64,000 nt of DNA from WTFY01 sp965205275 (GTDB lineage Bacteria; Pseudomonadota; Gammaproteobacteria; UBA4575): the NCBI GenBank assembly GCA_965205275.1, contig OZ242168.1:62001-126000 (forward strand), read 5' to 3'. The position numbers and the translations under genes are program-made. How positions within the stretch are numbered: the first letter of the stretch is position 1; every line of letters begins with the position of its first letter. Below are positions 35,103 to 44,290 of this stretch, piece after piece. Under the pieces are notes generated by a model. The model was not told the DNA's origin, did not search any database, and was given only the letters and a program-made list of their open reading frames with translations.

Positions 35103-35108
35103 TATAAT
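35103..35108 (+). promoter_or_regulatory. Candidate -10 element of the sucCD-nadE operon
   Basis: A perfect TATAAT lies 28 bases before the sucC ATG, in the short gap between divergent coaE and sucC. No good -35 hexamer sits 16-18 bases upstream, so activation by a regulator or a weak promoter is possible. Confidence 0.4.
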
Positions 35109-35135
35109 GCAGAGACTCACCATATAGCTCACGTT

Positions 35136-36299
35136 ATGAATATACATGAATATCAGGCCAAGGCCATTTTTTCACGCGTTGGGATCCCTGTTTTAGATTC
35201 ACACGTTATTAAATCAAGTGATAATATTGGGTCATTTTGTGAATCGGTAGACCAGCAGGCTTGGGTTGTTAAAGCGCAGGTGCATGCAGGGGGACGTGGT
35301 AAAGCCGGAGGAGTAGTACGGGTCAACAATAAAAAAGATCTTATATCCGCTGTTTCCAGTATGCTGGGTGCCAAGCTGGTTACGAAACAGACTGATGAAG
35401 AAGGCCTGCCTGTCAGTGCAGTCTTGCTTGAGGAAGCCACGCAAGTGAGTCGGGAACTGTATCTCGCTTTACTGGTTGACCGGGAGACGGGGCAGATCGC
35501 GATCATTGCGTCTGCGGAAGGTGGAATGGATATTGAACAGGTTGCGCAGCAAGCACCAGACAAGATCATTACAAAATTCATACATCCGGCAGCCGGTTTG
35601 CAGCCAAACCAGATCAGGGATATTGCTTATGCACTGGGCCTGCAAAAAAACCAGATCAAACAATTTCAGGACATTCTATTTAAATTGTTCGACCTGTTTG
35701 TTTCCAATGATTGCAGTCTCATAGAAATCAATCCGTTCATTGTTGATAGGAATGGCAGCCTCGTTGCCCTGGATGCAAAAATCAACTTTGATGACAATGC
35801 ACTTTATCGACAGCAGGATATGGCAAAACTTCATGATGTCACGCAGGGAAACAGCTATGAAGAGAATGCCAAGGAACTGGGTCTGAATTATATCAAGCTG
35901 AATGGCAGTATTGGCTGCATTGTAAATGGTGCCGGGCTGGCTATGGCAACCATGGATCTTGTAAAGCATCATGGTGGCAAGCCGGCAAATTTCCTGGACA
36001 TAGGTGGCGGTACCAGCCAGGAGAAAGTAGCCGAGGCATTCAAGCTTGTTATAAGTGACGAGAATGTTAAATCAGTCTTTATAAATATTTTTGGCGGGAT
36101 TGTGCGTTGCAACCTGATTGCACAGGGTATCCTTGGTGCTTTGCAGCAAGTACCCTTGCAGGTTCCTGTAATTGTTTTGCTGCAAGGAACCAATGCATCA
36201 GAAGGCAGGCAGTTGCTTGAGAACCAGCATGAGAATATCTGCCTGGCAAACACCTTGACAGAGGGTGCGCAGCAGGCAATTAGTCTGGCTGGCACCTGA
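35136..36299 (+). CDS. sucC: Succinate-CoA ligase (ADP-forming) subunit beta
   Basis: SucC is the nucleotide-binding subunit of the citric-acid-cycle enzyme that interconverts succinyl-CoA and succinate. The 387-residue protein starts MNIHEYQAKAIFSRVGIPV and has VVKAQVHAGGRGKAGGV, LYLALLVDRETG, LIEINPFIV, ALDAKINFDDNALYR, NGAGLAMATMDLV, ANFLDIGGGTSQEKV and FGGIVRCNLIAQGI. The frame is open 15 codons further upstream, but ATG 35136 gives the universal family start. The sucA-sucB and sdh genes that accompany sucCD in E. coli are not nearby. Malate-CoA ligase (MtkA) is the closest alternative; the residues seen fit SucC better. Confidence 0.94.
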   Translation: MNIHEYQAKAIFSRVGIPVLDSHVIKSSDNIGSFCESVDQQAWVVKAQVHAGGRGKAGGVVRVNNKKDLISAVSSMLGAKLVTKQTDEEGLPVSAVLLEEATQVSRELYLALLVDRETGQIAIIASAEGGMDIEQVAQQAPDKIITKFIHPAAGLQPNQIRDIAYALGLQKNQIKQFQDILFKLFDLFVSNDCSLIEINPFIVDRNGSLVALDAKINFDDNALYRQQDMAKLHDVTQGNSYEENAKELGLNYIKLNGSIGCIVNGAGLAMATMDLVKHHGGKPANFLDIGGGTSQEKVAEAFKLVISDENVKSVFINIFGGIVRCNLIAQGILGALQQVPLQVPVIVLLQGTNASEGRQLLENQHENICLANTLTEGAQQAISLAGT

Positions 36300-36325
36300 G
36301 TCGAAAAACAATCCATGCAGAACCT

Positions 36326-37207
36326 ATGGGTGTTCTTATCGATAAAAATACAAAAGTATTGTGTCAGGGGATGACTGGCATACAAGGTACTTTTCACACA
36401 CGGCAGGCTATTGCCTATGGAACGCAAATGGTGGCAGGGGTCACGCCCGGACGGGGTGGCGCATCACACCTGGAGCTTCCTGTTTACGACACCGTCGGCC
36501 AGGCCTTGAAAGACCACGAAGTAGATGTCAGCGTAATTTATGTACCTGCAGCCTTCGCAGCGGATGCTATTTTTGAGTCAGTATATGCAGGGATCAAGCT
36601 TGTTGTTTGTATTACTGAAGGTGTGCCTACTCTTGATATGGTGAAAGTGAACGCGGTACTGAACGATTCAGATTCTGTGTTAGTGGGACCGAATTGCCCG
36701 GGTGTGATTACTCCGGGTGAATGCAAGATCGGAATTATGCCAGGTGACATCCACCGCCCCGGTAATGTTGGTATCGTTTCGCGCTCAGGTACACTCACAT
36801 ATGTCGCGGTTAACCAGACTGTACAACATGGTATGGGTCAGTCTACCTGTATAGGCATCGGGGGTGACCCGATCCACGGGCTGGGATTCATCGACTGCTT
36901 GGAAATGTTTGAGCAGGACAATTCCACGCAAGGCATTATTATGGTAGGTGAGATTGGGGGGACCGCAGAAGAAGAGGCAGCCGAGTATATTCAGGAAAAG
37001 GTATCCAAGCCCGTAGTGGCCTATATTGCAGGTGTTACGGCACCTTCCGGTAAACGCATGGGTCATGCGGGTGCCATCATAAGCGGCGGTAAGGGTACAG
37101 CTGAGCAAAAGTATCAGGCGCTGGAAAAAGCTGGAGTGGTAACCTCGCATACACCTGCTGACATTGGCGCACAAATGAGCAGGCTTCTTGGTTCTGGTCC
37201 GGCATAG
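36326..37207 (+). CDS. sucD: Succinate-CoA ligase (ADP-forming) subunit alpha
   Basis: SucD is the CoA-binding, phosphohistidine-bearing subunit. The 293-residue protein shows VLIDKNTKVLCQGMTGIQGT, FHTRQAIAYGTQMVAGVTPGRGG (read in part), ITEGVPTLDM, GPNCPGVITPGECKIGIMPG, SRSGTLTYVAV, GIGGDPIHGLGFIDCLEMF and the phosphorylation site GKRMGHAGAII, with the active His at residue 247. It follows sucC by 26 bases and precedes nadE by 15. Confidence 0.96.
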   Translation: MGVLIDKNTKVLCQGMTGIQGTFHTRQAIAYGTQMVAGVTPGRGGASHLELPVYDTVGQALKDHEVDVSVIYVPAAFAADAIFESVYAGIKLVVCITEGVPTLDMVKVNAVLNDSDSVLVGPNCPGVITPGECKIGIMPGDIHRPGNVGIVSRSGTLTYVAVNQTVQHGMGQSTCIGIGGDPIHGLGFIDCLEMFEQDNSTQGIIMVGEIGGTAEEEAAEYIQEKVSKPVVAYIAGVTAPSGKRMGHAGAIISGGKGTAEQKYQALEKAGVVTSHTPADIGAQMSRLLGSGPA

Positions 37208-37222
37208 ACCCCTTGATTCCAG

Positions 37223-38854
37223 ATGAAGGACACATTGGATATTGCCCTTGCGCAATGCAATTTCCTGGTTGGGGATATTGAGGGCAATACTCAAAAGATT
37301 ATCGAAAATGCCGTATATGCGCGCGATCATCTGTGTGCAGATATTATCGTGTTTTCTGAATTGTCGCTTACCGGCTATCCGCTTGAAGACCTTTTATTCC
37401 ATCCAGCGATCCTGACAACTGTCGATCAGTCTCTGGAAAAAATTCGGCGTGAAGTCAACGGCATCCATATTTTGCTTGGCGCACCCACAAGGAAAGGGGA
37501 ACACCTTTTTAATTCAGCATTCGTGCTTCGTGATTCGGATATTGTTGCGGTTTATCACAAGCAATATTTGCCCAATTACGAAGTTTTTGATGAGAAGCGT
37601 TATTTCCAGGCAGGTAACGATGCATGTGTGGTAGATATAAACAGTGTAAAGGCAGGTATTACAATCTGTGAAGATATCTGGTTTACGCACCCGATCCAGA
37701 AAACTGCAGATGCTGGCGCCGAACTGGTAATCAATATCAATGCAAGCCCATACCGGATTGATAAAACTGCAGAGAGGATCCGGATTCTAAAAACCCGTAT
37801 CGAAGAGCAGAAAATTCCCATCCTGTATGTGAATCAGGTGGGTGGACAGGATGAGCTTGTTTTTGATGGTGGATCTTTTTGCATGGACAAGCAGGGCGGG
37901 TTATGCATGCTGGCACCTGCTTTTGAGTCCGGTATTTTTACAGTTCAATATTCGAAAACCCAAGCGAACCTGCTGAAAAGTAGCTGTTTGCATACACCGT
38001 TGCCGGAACCTGCTTCAATTTATCAGGCGATCGTATTGGGTATCAGGGACTATGTGTTAAAAAATCACTTTGATGGAGTAGTGCTGGGATTATCCGGAGG
38101 TATTGATTCAGCATTAACTCTCGTACTTGCAGTAGATGCACTTGGTGCAACTTGCGTTCAAGCAGTCATGATGCCTTTTCGTTACACCTCGGACATGAGC
38201 ATTGAGGATGCCAGCCTGTTAGCCGGTCAACTGGGTGTTCAACTGGATGAAATACCCATAGATGGTGCTTTTACATCGATCATGGGTGGCCTTCAGCCTG
38301 TGTTTCCAGATTCTGTACAGGATGATGTAACCGAAGAAAATATTCAGTCCCGCATACGTGGTCTGTTTCTGATGGCCTTGTCGAACAGAACCGGGAAAAT
38401 GCTGTTAACTACAGGAAACAAGAGTGAAATGTCTGTGGGCTATGCAACGTTATACGGTGACATGGCGGGGGGCTTTGCACCGCTGAAAGATGTGTCCAAA
38501 TCATTGGTGTATGAACTGGCAAGATACAGAAACAGGTTGAACAGGGTAATTCCTGAACGCGTGTTGACAAGGGAACCTTCTGCGGAGCTTGCCCCTGATC
38601 AGGTCGATCAGGACAGTCTTCCGCCTTATGATGTGCTGGACCCGATTCTGGAAAAATTTATTGAGCAGGATCTGACAGTCGATCAGATTGTTGCGCACGG
38701 GTTTGAGAGAAGTGTGGTGGAGCACATCGTGGAAATGGCGTTACGTAACGAATACAAAAGACGCCAAGCTCCCCCTGGAGTAAAAATTACCCGTCGTGCG
38801 TTTGGTAAAGACCGTCGTTATCCGATTACCAGTGGATTTTTGAGAAACCGGTAA
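37223..38854 (+). CDS. nadE: Glutamine-dependent NAD+ synthetase
   Basis: NadE amidates nicotinic acid adenine dinucleotide to NAD+. The 543-residue protein has an N-terminal nitrilase-type glutaminase domain with the Glu (FSELSLTGYPLEDLL), Lys (YHKQYLPNYEVFDEKRYF) and Cys (GITICEDIWF) triad, and a C-terminal synthetase domain with the PP-loop GLSGGIDSALTL (SGGIDS at 291-296), TTGNKSEMSVGYATLYGDMAGGF (read in part), KDVSKSLVYELARYRN and RREPSAEL-like TREPSAELAPDQ. It is thus the two-domain form, using glutamine, unlike the short ammonia-dependent E. coli NadE. It is probably co-transcribed with sucCD. Confidence 0.96.
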   Translation: MKDTLDIALAQCNFLVGDIEGNTQKIIENAVYARDHLCADIIVFSELSLTGYPLEDLLFHPAILTTVDQSLEKIRREVNGIHILLGAPTRKGEHLFNSAFVLRDSDIVAVYHKQYLPNYEVFDEKRYFQAGNDACVVDINSVKAGITICEDIWFTHPIQKTADAGAELVININASPYRIDKTAERIRILKTRIEEQKIPILYVNQVGGQDELVFDGGSFCMDKQGGLCMLAPAFESGIFTVQYSKTQANLLKSSCLHTPLPEPASIYQAIVLGIRDYVLKNHFDGVVLGLSGGIDSALTLVLAVDALGATCVQAVMMPFRYTSDMSIEDASLLAGQLGVQLDEIPIDGAFTSIMGGLQPVFPDSVQDDVTEENIQSRIRGLFLMALSNRTGKMLLTTGNKSEMSVGYATLYGDMAGGFAPLKDVSKSLVYELARYRNRLNRVIPERVLTREPSAELAPDQVDQDSLPPYDVLDPILEKFIEQDLTVDQIVAHGFERSVVEHIVEMALRNEYKRRQAPPGVKITRRAFGKDRRYPITSGFLRNR

Positions 38855-38864
38855 TTTTTGGAGA

Positions 38865-39773
38865 TTAGTTACAGTAATAGGTTCTCAGACGCAGTTTTTC
38901 CAGTACCCTGCTCCACCTGCCTTTTGCGCAACTGCGCTTTTCCTGCGCAAATTTTTCATTAATCTTTCCATCTTTTCCAGTCTGAAAGTTTTGCGCATAT
39001 ACCCGATGGGTATCTTCGGCAAGGTCATCAATACCAAGCTGTATGTAGGCTTGTTCCAGCATATATACAGCTTCCGGCATGATCTCAGCGCCCTGATAGT
39101 TTTCCATAATATATTTGGCACGATTTGCAGCTGCTACATAGGCGCCACGGCGCATATAAAATTCTGCAACTTTCAGTTCATATTCAGCCAACTCATTGCG
39201 CAAATAAATCATACGCAACTTGGCGTCATCGGCATACTTGCTGTCAGGATATTCCTCTACAAGAAATCTGAATACTTCAAAAGCTTCATGCAATGAGGTA
39301 GGGTCATTGTTTGATGGATCGCGTGGCAACACATAATGAATGAGATTTTTTCCGCTATCGAAAGTAGCCAGTCCCTTTATGTAATGAGCATAGTCAATAC
39401 TTGGGTGTTTTGGATTTAACTTTATAAATCGATTTACTGTATTAATCGCCTGTTCTGTATCATTCTGTTTATAGTATGCATAGCTCAGTTCAAGCTGTGC
39501 CTGCTGCGCATAGCGCCCGAAAGGATAACGGGCTTCCAGTAACTCAAATTTTTCAATTGCAGTGGTAAAGTCCTGTTTGGTAAACAGGGCTGCATGGGCA
39601 TCTTTATAGAGTTTTGCTGCGGTTTCATCCTCAGCAATTTCCAGGTCTTTTTCTTGATTACCCTTACCATCAAACACATTGAGTACAGCGCAGCCGGAAA
39701 ATAAATTCAGGAAAACAACGATTGCAAGCAGGCGTAAAATAAAAGTCGTAGAATTTAATGTGTAATTTTTCAT
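38865..39773 (-). CDS. bamD: Outer membrane protein assembly factor BamD
   Basis: BamD is the essential lipoprotein partner of BamA in the beta-barrel assembly machine. The 302-residue form starting at 39773 has a signal peptide with lipobox LFSGC (Cys28), followed by TPR repeats (AKLYKDAHAALFTKQDFTTAIEKFELLEARYPFGRYAQQAQLELSYAYYK read as adjoining segments; then DYAHYIKGLATF, AFEVFRFLVEEYPDSKYADDA, AEFYMRRGAYVAAANRAKYI). The frame is open 22 codons upstream, running into rluD, but only the later ATG gives a proper lipoprotein signal. The C-terminus is rich in basic residues and ends with Cys-Asn. It diverges from rluD as in E. coli. Confidence 0.95.
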   Translation of the reverse strand: MKNYTLNSTTFILRLLAIVVFLNLFSGCAVLNVFDGKGNQEKDLEIAEDETAAKLYKDAHAALFTKQDFTTAIEKFELLEARYPFGRYAQQAQLELSYAYYKQNDTEQAINTVNRFIKLNPKHPSIDYAHYIKGLATFDSGKNLIHYVLPRDPSNNDPTSLHEAFEVFRFLVEEYPDSKYADDAKLRMIYLRNELAEYELKVAEFYMRRGAYVAAANRAKYIMENYQGAEIMPEAVYMLEQAYIQLGIDDLAEDTHRVYAQNFQTGKDGKINEKFAQEKRSCAKGRWSRVLEKLRLRTYYCN

Positions 39774-39821
39774 TAGACTGCTAATAAGTATAGCTGTTTT
39801 CATACTAAATCCGTACTGACA

Positions 39822-40772
39822 ATGAACGACAACGATCAATTACTGGCTGTAATCCCTGCGTCTTTTGAGGGGTTGCGTCTGGATTACGCATTGTCACATA
39901 TTTTTCCGGACTATTCGCGCACCAGGTTGCAAAAATGGATACGTAACGGAGATGTTCTGGTGAATGGGAAAGTTTTGCGGTCGCGGGATATCGTAGCCGG
40001 TGGCGAACAGGTTCAATTGAGGGTTGAGCTTACAGATGAGAACCAGTTTGTGCCTGAGAAAATAGACCTGGATATCGTATATGAAGATCAATTCATCCTG
40101 GTCATTAACAAGCCGGCTGGTCTTGTGGTACATCCTGGTGCGGGGAATCCTTCAGGTACCCTGGCGAATGCGTTGCTTTATCATAACCCCGGGTTATCTG
40201 CCGTACCCAGGGCAGGAATTGTGCATCGTCTCGATAAGGATACAAGTGGATTACTGGTCGTGGCAAAACAGTTGCAAAGCCACTCCAAACTGGTAGAACA
40301 ACTGCAACAGCGCGTTATGTGTCGAAAATATATTGCCCTGGTGTATGGCAAGGTGATTGCAGGGGGGACGGTAGATGCGCCCGTTGGCAGACATCCGGTT
40401 GATCGTAAAAAAATGGCTGTGATCTCTTCAGGGAAGACTGCAATTACGCACTATCGTGTACGTAAATGCTACGGTTCATGTACATTACTTGATGTACAAC
40501 TCGAAACTGGCAGGACTCACCAGATACGTGTACATATGGCACATCTGAAATTTCCGGTTGTCGGAGACCCGGTTTATGGGAAAAAAACCAGGGCCACAAA
40601 GGATTTCGCTACAGATATGCTCGTCAGATTCCCTCGCCAGGCCTTACACGCTTCACGTCTGGAGATTATGCATCCGGATAACGCGCGAAAGTGTGAGTGG
40701 TTTGCCCCTTTGCCGCAGGATTTTCAGCAGCTTCTTGACGTACTTGCCCAACCTCCTCATGCAATACCCTGA
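39822..40772 (+). CDS. rluD: 23S rRNA pseudouridine synthase D
   Basis: RluD makes pseudouridines 1911, 1915 and 1917 in helix 69 of 23S rRNA. The 316-residue protein has an S4 RNA-binding domain (RLDYALSHIFPDYSRTRLQKWIRNG read in part), the catalytic segment GIVHRLDKDTSGLLVVAK with Asp138, INKPAGLVVHPGAGNPSGTL and ETGRTHQIRVHMAHLKFPVVGDPVYG (read in part). It shares the bamD intergenic region and overlaps pgeF by 14 bases. Confidence 0.97.
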   Translation: MNDNDQLLAVIPASFEGLRLDYALSHIFPDYSRTRLQKWIRNGDVLVNGKVLRSRDIVAGGEQVQLRVELTDENQFVPEKIDLDIVYEDQFILVINKPAGLVVHPGAGNPSGTLANALLYHNPGLSAVPRAGIVHRLDKDTSGLLVVAKQLQSHSKLVEQLQQRVMCRKYIALVYGKVIAGGTVDAPVGRHPVDRKKMAVISSGKTAITHYRVRKCYGSCTLLDVQLETGRTHQIRVHMAHLKFPVVGDPVYGKKTRATKDFATDMLVRFPRQALHASRLEIMHPDNARKCEWFAPLPQDFQQLLDVLAQPPHAIP

Positions 40773-41508
40773 CTGGATCACGCCTGACTGGTTGGCCCCT
40801 GAAAGCGTGGCTAGTGTTTCAACAACACGTGGTGGTGGTTTCAGTAAAGGCAGTTTTTCAGGCTTCAATCTGGCTGCACATGTCGGTGACAAGGTACAGC
40901 ACGTCATGAAAAACAGGCAGTTTTTACGCGGCACATTACATCTTCCGGGTGAGCCATACTGGCTGGATCAGCAACACAGTACACGGGTTATAAAACTCCC
41001 TACGGTAAATGGCAGCCTTGTGCAGGCAGATGCCGTTTATACAACTACCCATGGGGTGGTATGCGCTGTGCTGACCGCAGATTGTTTGCCTGTGTTATTT
41101 TGTGATCGGGAGGGAGGTTGTATTGCAGTGGTACATGCAGGATGGCGCGGGTTATTGAATGGCGTTCTGGAGAATACCCTGAATGCATTACCTGTTGAGA
41201 CTTCAAGGCTCTTATGCTGGCTAGGTCCTGCTATTGGGCCCGGAAAATTTGAGGTAGGTAAAGAGCTGAGACATCGGTTTGTGAGAAAAGACCCCGGACA
41301 TGAGCCTGCTTTTCGGGCAGGCAAAGCTGGCAAATATCTGGCTGATGTCTATCAGATTGCAAGAAATATAGTAACGGCAAAGGGTGTGCAGACTATTTCT
41401 GGAGGAGAGTACTGTACCTATACACAAAGCCAGAAATTCTTTTCCTACCGGCGCGACGACGGTATAACCGGTCGCATGGCAACCCTGATATGGCTGAAAT
41501 ATTCATAG
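40759..41508 (+). CDS. pgeF: Peptidoglycan editing factor / purine nucleoside phosphorylase (YfiH family)
   Basis: This 249-residue protein belongs to the YfiH (DUF152, laccase-like) family. Members prevent misincorporation of L-Ser into peptidoglycan precursors and have purine nucleoside phosphorylase/adenosine deaminase activity in vitro. It shows STTRGGGFSKGSFSGFNLAAHVGD (read in part), WLDQQHS, TADCLPVLFCD with the metal-binding Cys, AVVHAGWRGLLNGVL with the metal-binding His, and GPAIGPGKFEVG. ATG 40759 starts MQYPDWITPDWLAPESV, the usual family N-terminus; the frame is open much further back within rluD. The rluD-pgeF-clpB order matches E. coli. Confidence 0.94.
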   Translation: MQYPDWITPDWLAPESVASVSTTRGGGFSKGSFSGFNLAAHVGDKVQHVMKNRQFLRGTLHLPGEPYWLDQQHSTRVIKLPTVNGSLVQADAVYTTTHGVVCAVLTADCLPVLFCDREGGCIAVVHAGWRGLLNGVLENTLNALPVETSRLLCWLGPAIGPGKFEVGKELRHRFVRKDPGHEPAFRAGKAGKYLADVYQIARNIVTAKGVQTISGGEYCTYTQSQKFFSYRRDDGITGRMATLIWLKYS

Positions 41509-41523
41509 AATTCCTGTTAGACG

Positions 41524-41552
41524 CTTGAATCAGTCATCATGAGTCCCCATTT
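41524..41552 (+). promoter_or_regulatory. Predicted sigma32 (heat-shock) promoter of clpB
   Basis: CTTGAA (41524-41529) and CCCCATTT (41545-41552) are separated by 15 bases. This is a full match to the RpoH consensus (CTTGAA, then CCCCATnT) and lies 36 bases before the clpB ATG, between pgeF and clpB. ClpB is a classic RpoH target, so position and sequence agree. Confidence 0.85.
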
Positions 41553-41587
41553 CACGTACAGGCCAATACGTTATCTGGAGTCACATC

Positions 41588-44173
41588 ATGCGCATGGAGA
41601 AACTGACTGCTAAATTTCAGCTTGCGTTACAGGAATCGCAATCGATTGCAGCAGGTCATGAACATCAGTTCATTGAACCGGTACATCTTATGTTTGCGAT
41701 GCTTACCCAGGAAAACAGCTCAATTTCGGTATTGCTGCAACGTGCTGGTGTCGATGTAAACCTCATCAGGCAGCGTTGTGATGAGGCAATACAGCGTTTG
41801 CCCGTGGTGTCAGGTACAGAGGGGGAAATTCATATCTCCAATTCGTTGGGAAATGTACTGAATGTCACAGATAAACTAGCCCAGCAGCAGGGTGATGAAT
41901 ACATTGCGTCAGAAGTTTTTGCCTTGGCCGCACTGGAAGACAAGGGTGAACTGGGTAGCATCCTGCAAAAGGCCGGTGCAGAAAAATCTGCAGTCGCTAT
42001 TGCATTCAGGTCACTGCGCGCAGGTGAAAATGTTACGAGTCCCAATGCCGAAGATACACGCCAAGCATTGGACAAGTACGCCACCGATTTGACAGAACAG
42101 GCCCTGCAAGGGAAGCTGGATCCGGTTATTGGGCGTGATGATGAAATCCGTCGTGCCATACAGGTGCTGCAAAGGCGTACCAAAAATAACCCTGTACTCA
42201 TTGGTGCGCCAGGGGTAGGAAAAACCGCAATTGTTGAAGGGCTTGCGCAGCGTATTGTAAACGGAGAAGTGCCTGAAGGGATTAAAAGCAAGAAGCTCCT
42301 GTCACTTGATCTGAGTGCATTGATTGCAGGCGCAAAATTCCGTGGTGAATTTGAAGAACGTTTGAAAGCTGTGCTGAAAGAACTTTCCAGGCAGGAAGGT
42401 CAAATCATTTTATTCATCGATGAACTGCATACCATGGTAGGTGCGGGGAGGGCTGATGGCGCAATGGATGCAGGTAATATGCTCAAGCCAGCCTTGGCAC
42501 GTGGAGAACTCCACTGCGTAGGGGCAACTACGATAAATGAGTATCGGCAATATATTGAAAAAGATGCAGCGCTGGAGCGACGCTTCCAGAAAATCATGGT
42601 AGCCGAACCTAGTGTTGAAGACACTATTGCGATTTTGCGAGGTTTGAAAGAGCGATATGAGACGCACCATGGTGTCGATATCACAGATCCTGCAATCGTT
42701 AATGCGGTGACACTTTCACATCGGTATATTTCTGATCGTCAGTTGCCAGACAAGGCCATCGATCTTGTTGATGAAGCTGCTTCATGCATACGCATGGAAA
42801 TTGATTCCAAACCGGAATCCATGGATAGGCTTGACAGGAAACTGATTCAACTTAAAATTGAAAGAGAAGCACTGAAAAAAGAATCCGATGATGCATCCAG
42901 AAAACATCTGGCTGAACTGGAAGCTGAAATAAGAAAACTGGGAAAGGCATATGCTGATCTTGAAGAAATCTGGCGATCAGAAAAAGCTAATTTACAAAGT
43001 TCCAGGGAGCTGAAAGAAGCCCTGGAACAGGCGCGTATTGAACTGGATGCTGCACGTCGTGTCGGTGACCTGACGAAAATGTCGGAGCTACAGTATGGAC
43101 ACATCCCGGAACTGGAAAAGCAACTCCAGCAGACCAGTACCATAAACACCGAAGAAAACAAATTGTTACGCAACAAGGTGACGGATACGGCAGTGGCCGA
43201 GATTGTATCGCGCTGGACAGGTATTCCGGTCGCAAAAATGCTATCCGGTGAACGTGAAAAGTTGTTGCAGATGGAAAAGGAATTGCGCAAGCGGGTCATT
43301 GGTCAGGATGAGGCCGTGCAAGCTATATCGGATGCAGTACGCAGGGCCAGGGCTGGAATTTCTGATCCAAAACGGCCCAATGGTTCTTTTTTGTTCCTTG
43401 GACCAACCGGTGTCGGAAAAACAGAATTGTCCAGAGCCTTGGCAGAATTTTTATTTGACAATGAGGATGCATTAATTCGTGTAGATATGTCGGAGTTCAT
43501 GGAAAAGCATTCAGTAGCCCGATTGATTGGTGCGCCTCCTGGATATGTGGGTTATGAAGAGGGTGGTTATTTAACGGAAGCAGTACGCCGCAAACCTTAC
43601 AGTGTGGTATTAATGGATGAGATTGAAAAAGCGCATCCGGATGTGTTCAATATTTTGCTTCAGGTGCTGGATGATGGTCGCCTGACGGATGGGCATGGAA
43701 GTACTGTAGATTTCAAGAACACAGTCATTATCATGACATCAAATCTTGGCAGTGATGTCATACAAAAGTTTGCTGCTCAGGAAAGTACAGCCGTAGAAAA
43801 CCATGAAAAAATGAAGACGGCGGTAATGGAAATTGTAAATAGCCAGTTGAGGCCGGAACTCATCAACCGTATTGATGACAACATTGTATTTCATTCACTT
43901 ACAAAAGCACATATTCGTGCTATTACTGAAATTCAGCTGGGTCATTTGCAAAAAAGGGTTTCGGACAGAGATATTGAACTGGAGTATTCTGACGCCGCTT
44001 TAGCAAAACTTGCTGAGGCAGGATTTGATCCTGTGTATGGTGCACGCCCCTTGAAGCGGGCCATACAGGAGATGGTAGGAAACCCACTTGCGCAAGCATT
44101 ACTGAAAGGTGAAGTACAATCAGGCCAGAGTGTGCAGGTAGACATACAGGGCGACAGGCTCAGCTTTGTCTAG
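41588..44173 (+). CDS. clpB: ATP-dependent disaggregase ClpB
   Basis: ClpB, with DnaK, rescues proteins from heat-induced aggregates. The 861-residue Hsp100 protein has an N-terminal Clp repeat domain (LTAKFQLALQESQSIAAG), the first AAA module with Walker A GAPGVGKT (206-213) and Walker B IILFIDELHTMVGAG, a coiled-coil middle domain (about residues 410-525, e.g. DRLDRKLIQLKIEREALKKE), the second AAA module with Walker A GPTGVGKT (605-612), DEIEKAHPDVFNILLQVLDDGRLTDG (read in part) and the C-terminal GFDPVYGARPLKRAIQ. A GGAG ribosome binding site precedes the ATG. The length is typical. Confidence 0.98.
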   Translation: MRMEKLTAKFQLALQESQSIAAGHEHQFIEPVHLMFAMLTQENSSISVLLQRAGVDVNLIRQRCDEAIQRLPVVSGTEGEIHISNSLGNVLNVTDKLAQQQGDEYIASEVFALAALEDKGELGSILQKAGAEKSAVAIAFRSLRAGENVTSPNAEDTRQALDKYATDLTEQALQGKLDPVIGRDDEIRRAIQVLQRRTKNNPVLIGAPGVGKTAIVEGLAQRIVNGEVPEGIKSKKLLSLDLSALIAGAKFRGEFEERLKAVLKELSRQEGQIILFIDELHTMVGAGRADGAMDAGNMLKPALARGELHCVGATTINEYRQYIEKDAALERRFQKIMVAEPSVEDTIAILRGLKERYETHHGVDITDPAIVNAVTLSHRYISDRQLPDKAIDLVDEAASCIRMEIDSKPESMDRLDRKLIQLKIEREALKKESDDASRKHLAELEAEIRKLGKAYADLEEIWRSEKANLQSSRELKEALEQARIELDAARRVGDLTKMSELQYGHIPELEKQLQQTSTINTEENKLLRNKVTDTAVAEIVSRWTGIPVAKMLSGEREKLLQMEKELRKRVIGQDEAVQAISDAVRRARAGISDPKRPNGSFLFLGPTGVGKTELSRALAEFLFDNEDALIRVDMSEFMEKHSVARLIGAPPGYVGYEEGGYLTEAVRRKPYSVVLMDEIEKAHPDVFNILLQVLDDGRLTDGHGSTVDFKNTVIIMTSNLGSDVIQKFAAQESTAVENHEKMKTAVMEIVNSQLRPELINRIDDNIVFHSLTKAHIRAITEIQLGHLQKRVSDRDIELEYSDAALAKLAEAGFDPVYGARPLKRAIQEMVGNPLAQALLKGEVQSGQSVQVDIQGDRLSFV

Positions 44174-44236
44174 CCGGTTGTACATAGGGCTATCACCCCC
44201 TTGAATAGTCTTCTTGAAGTTTTTATTTGAGGCAAT

Positions 44237-44270
44237 AAAAAAGCCGGACTTCTGGCAGAAGCCCGGCTTT
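44237..44270. terminator. Bidirectional intrinsic terminator between clpB and the binding-protein gene
   Basis: AAAGCCGGACTTCTG (44240-44254) pairs with CAGAAGCCCGGCTTT (44256-44270) with a single A-C mismatch, giving a strong GC-rich stem. On the minus strand the stem is followed by six T residues (complement of 44237-44242), an excellent terminator for the convergent gene at 44291-45640. On the plus strand it is followed by a shorter T stretch (CTTTATT) and could end clpB. Confidence 0.9.
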
Positions 44271-44290
44271 ATTGATGCTCGAATCAGACC

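Noticed and set aside
35136..37207. Malate-CoA ligase (mtkAB) as an alternative to sucCD
   Set aside because: Visible motifs follow E. coli SucC and SucD closely and no serine-cycle genes are nearby; the alternative cannot be fully excluded.
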